A stretch of 64,000 nt of DNA, taken from Gracilimonas sp040882225 (GTDB lineage: Bacteria; Bacteroidota; Rhodothermia; Balneolales; Balneolaceae). Positions 60,710-64,000 of this stretch are shown piece by piece. The stretch covers positions 62,001-126,000 of the forward strand of contig JBBEBR010000022.1 of the NCBI GenBank assembly GCA_040882225.1, given 5' to 3'. The notes under the pieces are model-generated. The model did no database searches and was not told the DNA's origin. It was given only the letters and a program-made list of their open reading frames with translations. The translations under genes and the position numbers were made by a program. Every line of letters begins with the position of its first letter. The stretch's first letter is position 1.

Positions 60710-61099
60710 TCACTCCCACATACCCGCGGGTACTATTTCCAGGGAGTGCCCGTCGGGGTCGCGGAAATAAAATGAGCGGACACCTTTTTTCCATTTTTGT
60801 TCATGCTCAATTTCTATGCCTTTAGATTGGATCCATTTTTTTACGGACTCATAATTCTCTTCGGGTACTTCGAAGGCAAGATGCATTTTCCCTTCACCAT
60901 AATGAGCTGGTAAATTCTTTTCTTTTCGGGTTGTATCACTGATAAAGCAAAGTAGAACTGATGCTCCTGCCTTAAAAAATATATGCCGCTCCTGAGCTTT
61001 TGCAATAACCTGAAAATTCAGCTTTCCATGGTAAAAATCTTCCGTTCGGTCTAAATCCTGAATGTATAAACATGTTTCTTTTATTTGGGTGACTTTCAT
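60710..61099 (-). CDS. VOC-family protein (glyoxalase-like)
   Basis: This 129-residue vicinal-oxygen-chelate protein has two beta-alpha-beta-beta-beta modules: KETCLYIQDLDRTEDFYHGKLNFQVIAKAQERHIFFKAGASVLLCF and KMHLAFEVPEENYESVKKWIQSKGIEIEHEQKWKKGVRSFYFRDPDGHSLEIVPAG. His in MHLAF and Glu in HSLEIV are the likely metal ligands. It could be a fosfomycin-resistance-like or lyase enzyme; the substrate is not evident. Confidence 0.85.
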   Translation of the reverse strand: MKVTQIKETCLYIQDLDRTEDFYHGKLNFQVIAKAQERHIFFKAGASVLLCFISDTTRKEKNLPAHYGEGKMHLAFEVPEENYESVKKWIQSKGIEIEHEQKWKKGVRSFYFRDPDGHSLEIVPAGMWE

Positions 61100-61242
61100 A
61101 AAACAATAAATTCAGGGTGAAAATCTTCAAAGGCAGCTAATTTTTCAATCTTCATAAAAAATTTCCTGCAATTAATAGGGAATGTAAACCTTAGCCTCTA
61201 TGTTATCTTCCGTTGAAATTAAAAATCAAAACAAAAGAAAAT

Positions 61243-61668
61243 ATGCCAGTAAAAAAAGCACAAGCCATTTGGGACGGTGAACTTAAAACCGGAAAAGGAA
61301 CAATGGAGTTCGAAAGCGGAGCCTTCAAAGGAGCCTATACTTTTGCTTCCAGGTTTGAAGATGGCGTTGGAACAAATCCAGAGGAATTAATAGGCGCCGC
61401 ACTTGCCGGTTGTTTTTCAATGGCTTTATCGGGTGATTTAGGCAAGCAGGGATACAAACCAGCATCCGTAAAAACAGATGCTGATGTTTCCCTCGAAATG
61501 GTGGATGGAGCACCTACCATTACTACCATTCAGTTAACAGTGCAGGCTTCTGTTCCAGAGATCAAAGACGAGGAGTTTCAGGAAATAGCTAATAAAACCA
61601 AGAAAAATTGTCCTGTTTCAAGAGCCTTGAAGGCCAATATTATGCTGAAAGCGGAGCTAAAAGCTTAG
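61243..61668 (+). CDS. OsmC-family peroxiredoxin
   Basis: This 141-residue OsmC protein has conserved cysteines in LAGCFSMALSGDL (near residue 60) and KKNCPVSRALKA (near residue 125), and opens with the typical KAQAIWDGELKTGKGTMEFESGAFKGAYTFASRFEDGVGTNPEELIGAA. It should reduce organic hydroperoxides. ATG 61243 is preferred over a TTG ten codons upstream. It is shorter and clearly different from the OsmC protein at 36549-37085. Confidence 0.9.
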   Translation: MPVKKAQAIWDGELKTGKGTMEFESGAFKGAYTFASRFEDGVGTNPEELIGAALAGCFSMALSGDLGKQGYKPASVKTDADVSLEMVDGAPTITTIQLTVQASVPEIKDEEFQEIANKTKKNCPVSRALKANIMLKAELKA

Positions 61669-61702
61669 CTTTTATAACTTCAGGAACAGGTTCAGTTGTT
61701 GA

Positions 61703-63475
61703 CTAGAGTTCATGTTCCTGAAGCCAGTATTCCAGAAGCGTTGCCTGCCAAACTCTTGAACCAAATGGGGTAATGTGCGACTCTGGGGAATTTAGCAAAT
61801 CCTGTATGTATTCCGTTTTGAATATCCCGCGGTTTTTTGCAGCCGAGTTACTGAAGATTTCTTTGGCCATTTCTAAATAAGTGCCTTTCATTTGTTTAAG
61901 AGCGGGTACGGGGAAATATCCTTTAGGGCGGTCAATCACTTCATGGGGAATAATGCGTCGGGCGGCTTCTTTAAGAACGTATTTACCGCCGTCTTTCACT
62001 TTGAATTTAGCCGGAATTCTCGCCGCAAGCTCTACAAGTTCGTCATCCAAAAAGGGGACACGTGCTTCCAGTCCCCAATCCATGGTCATATTATCCACTC
62101 TTTTTACGGGATCATCTACCAGCATTACAGTTGTGTCGAGATGCAGGGCTTTATCGATGGGAGTAGGAGCTTTCGATTTTCTAAAAAAATTCTGAACTAA
62201 ATTAAAGGCGTAATCTTCTTCAATCAAATCCTGTTTAACCGCCTTTTTATAATCCTGAAAGTTGCTGGTGAAATAATTTTTTGCATAGGTTTGCGCAGCA
62301 TTTTCTTCCGTGGTTTTTAGCATGGGCGGATACCAGTGATATCCCCCAAAAACCTCATCTGCTCCCTGACCACTCTGCACCACTTTTACATGTTTGCTGA
62401 CTTCCCGTGATAAAAGATAAAAACCGATTACATCATGGCTTACCATCGGCTCAGACATTGCCCGGACGCAGGCGGCAAGATTATCCTTCAACATATCCTG
62501 TTCTGCAAAAATCTTGTGATGTTTGGTTTGATAGCGCTCGGCGATTACATCCGAATACTGGAATTCATTTCCAGACTCATCCCCCACATTTTCAAAACCA
62601 ATAGAAAAAGTGTTGATATCCTGCTGGCCGAGTTCGTGGAGTAATCCAACTACCAGTGAAGAATCCAGGCCGCCCGAAAGTAAAACACCGACCGGAACAT
62701 CCGCAGTAAGCCGCCTTTTTACCGCTTTTGTGAGCACTTCCTGCACGGCATCAATCCAATATTCTTCGGAATGTGTTCGATCTTTTTCGACATTGCTAAA
62801 GTCGATATCCCAATATTTTTCTCGATGTGAAGTTCCATCAGGAAGAATGGTTAAAGTAGTGGCGGCAGGTAATTTGTGAAAGCCTTCGAAAAGCGTTTCA
62901 CCCTCTGTAATAGCCCTAAAGCTCATATATTGATTTAAGGCTGCCGGATTTATGGAAGGGGAATGATTGGAAGCTTTAACAAGGGCAGGCAAAAATGAGG
63001 CGAAACGAAATTCCTTATCATTTAGCTCATAATAAAAAGGTTTAATGCCCAGCTTGTCGCGTGCGGCAAAAACCTTTCCTGATTTTTGATCCAGTATAGC
63101 AAAGGCGAACATTCCGTAAAAGCGATTCACACAATCCGCACCCCAGGCGTCGTATGCTTTCACAATAACTTCAGTATCGCCACTTGAGAAGAACGTATAT
63201 CCCAATTCCTTCAGTTCATCCCGTAACTTTTCATAGTTATAAATGGCTCCATTATAGACTATCACAAGGCCGAGTTTTTCATCAACCATAGGCTGGTTAG
63301 AAGCGTCACTTAAATCGATGATTTTAAGACGACAATGCCCGAAACAAACATTGTTATCCGAAAACATCCCGGTTCCATCAGGGCCACGCGGTTTCAAGTC
63401 TTCGATCATATGTTCTATAACTTTTTGTGAAGCCCGTTGTTTATCAAAGCGTACTTCGCCGGCAATTCCGCACAT
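61703..63475 (-). CDS. AsnB-family amidotransferase, probably N-acetylglutaminylglutamine amidotransferase
   Basis: This 590-residue class II glutamine amidotransferase has nucleophile Cys2 (MCGIAGEVRF), RGPDGTG, YNGAIYNY and a synthetase domain with the pyrophosphate motif VLLSGGLDSSL. EPMVSHDVIGFYLLSREVSKHVKVVQSGQGADEVFGGYHWYPPM and FRFASFLPALVKA are closer to the N-acetylglutaminylglutamine amide (NAGGN) enzyme of osmolyte synthesis than to plain asparagine synthetase. The usual NAGGN ligase and M42 peptidase are not adjacent within the window, so an asparagine-synthetase role stays possible. Confidence 0.8.
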   Translation of the reverse strand: MCGIAGEVRFDKQRASQKVIEHMIEDLKPRGPDGTGMFSDNNVCFGHCRLKIIDLSDASNQPMVDEKLGLVIVYNGAIYNYEKLRDELKELGYTFFSSGDTEVIVKAYDAWGADCVNRFYGMFAFAILDQKSGKVFAARDKLGIKPFYYELNDKEFRFASFLPALVKASNHSPSINPAALNQYMSFRAITEGETLFEGFHKLPAATTLTILPDGTSHREKYWDIDFSNVEKDRTHSEEYWIDAVQEVLTKAVKRRLTADVPVGVLLSGGLDSSLVVGLLHELGQQDINTFSIGFENVGDESGNEFQYSDVIAERYQTKHHKIFAEQDMLKDNLAACVRAMSEPMVSHDVIGFYLLSREVSKHVKVVQSGQGADEVFGGYHWYPPMLKTTEENAAQTYAKNYFTSNFQDYKKAVKQDLIEEDYAFNLVQNFFRKSKAPTPIDKALHLDTTVMLVDDPVKRVDNMTMDWGLEARVPFLDDELVELAARIPAKFKVKDGGKYVLKEAARRIIPHEVIDRPKGYFPVPALKQMKGTYLEMAKEIFSNSAAKNRGIFKTEYIQDLLNSPESHITPFGSRVWQATLLEYWLQEHEL

Positions 63476-63600
63476 TTCTCTCTTTTTTTTGGAAGGGGAT
63501 TTATTTGCCTATATAAACAACAGGGGCATTTTTTAGTTCCAAAATGCTCAGGAACATATCCATGTTACTATTCTACAAATAGAAACAAGAGGAATTCTCT

Positions 63601-64000
63601 ATGGTAAAAACAATACACTCTGAACACAGCCATACTTACTGGAATCATGATATAAATCCGGCGCTAAGGATAGAGCCTAACGAAACTGTGGAATTCAAGA
63701 TAAAGGAAGCTTCCAATGGGCAAATCACCAAAGATTCTGATGTCGGCTCTGTGAAATCTCTTGATCTTGATAATGTTAATCCTGTTACCGGTCCGGTTTA
63801 TATTGATGGAGCCGAACCCGGAGACGCCCTCAAAGTTCATATTGAAGAATTAACTTGCTCCGGATGGGGCTGGACGGCTAATATTCCGGGTTTCGGATTA
63901 TTAGCTGATGATTTCCCACAAGCGGCACTTCATGTCTGGAATTATAATCCTGATTCGCTGGAACCCGCACTTTTTGGAGAGTTTGGCAATGTGCCGCTAA
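63601..64000 (+). CDS. Acetamidase/formamidase family protein (3' end beyond window)
   Basis: The plus strand is open from ATG 63601 to the window edge, giving 133 residues of an FmdA/AmdA-type protein. It reads KTIHSEHSHTYWNHDINPALRIEPNETVEFKIKEASNGQI, VNPVTGPVYIDGAEPGDALKVHIEEL and GWGWTANIPGFGLLADDF, the conserved start of this family. These enzymes hydrolyse short amides to ammonia and acid. It is divergent from the amidotransferase gene across 125 nt. Confidence 0.88.
   Translation, partial: MVKTIHSEHSHTYWNHDINPALRIEPNETVEFKIKEASNGQITKDSDVGSVKSLDLDNVNPVTGPVYIDGAEPGDALKVHIEELTCSGWGWTANIPGFGLLADDFPQAALHVWNYNPDSLEPALFGEFGNVPL

Noticed and set aside
1..64000. CRISPR array
   Set aside because: No regularly spaced direct repeats of 23-40 bp and no cas genes were seen.

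Overview
The window looks like a chromosomal segment of a free-living, AT-rich member of the Bacteroidota/FCB group, most likely the Balneolota (Balneola/Gracilimonas-like marine or halophilic bacteria). The grounds are a GldC-type gliding gene, the Bacteroidota-style alternative GlmU, a three-gene pnt operon, -7 elements of the TAnnTTTG type before several genes, and an amidotransferase that resembles the N-acetylglutaminylglutamine osmolyte enzyme. The lineage is inferred from gene content only; no rRNA gene is present.

Layout. 1-10.7 kb: recN (3' end missing), a four-helix-bundle gene, rluD, gldC, a membrane alpha/beta hydrolase, an orphan MntA-like nucleotidyltransferase, a MEMO-family protein, nth, an MFS transporter, an ATP-grasp ligase and a methyltransferase. 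10.8-18.7 kb: a 1386-residue PAS/GAF histidine kinase fused to a receiver domain, ankyrin repeats, catalase, VapBC and an FKBP lipoprotein. 18.8-24 kb: the pntAA/AB/B transhydrogenase operon, interrupted by a GxxExxY gene, then trxB and a DUF4342 gene.

24.0-34.4 kb holds the main accessory feature. The host comM/yifB gene is split at its Walker A codons by an 8,767-bp element. Joining the two gene parts at a shared 7-bp core (ATAATGT) restores an uninterrupted 513-codon frame. The element carries a large serine integrase next to its left end. On the opposite strand it has a nearly collinear set of genes: an XRE repressor, three unknown or virion-like genes, an 88-aa gene, a DnaB/RepA-like helicase, a Zn-finger/HTH protein, a small resolvase, a 48-aa membrane peptide and a 127-aa protein. 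It has no portal, capsid, large terminase or tail gene. It looks like a phage satellite or a small integrative replicon, not a complete prophage.

34.4-39.5 kb is a methionine/sulfur unit on the minus strand (CoA-binding protein, metY, an OsmC protein, metX, hom). Its leader is unusual. A 25-codon peptide containing MCCMCMC sits before a terminator and a mutually exclusive antiterminator, and is followed by a complete SAM-I riboswitch with its own terminator. This gives two transcriptional checkpoints in series, one apparently for charged Cys/Met tRNA and one for SAM.

39.5-64 kb is mostly housekeeping: era, pdxJ, an NlpC/P60 lipoprotein, divergent glmU-like and glmS, elaA, an NAD-type isocitrate dehydrogenase, a C10 cysteine protease with a lipoprotein neighbour, YceI, mpg, a YihY/BrkB protein, mutS, a GntR regulator, a Upf1-like helicase, tRNA-Gly(GCC), a second OsmC protein, an AsnB-family amidotransferase and the start of an acetamidase/formamidase. 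A 36-nt promoter-like motif occurs three times: before the four-helix-bundle gene, before comM, and inside the element that disrupts comM.
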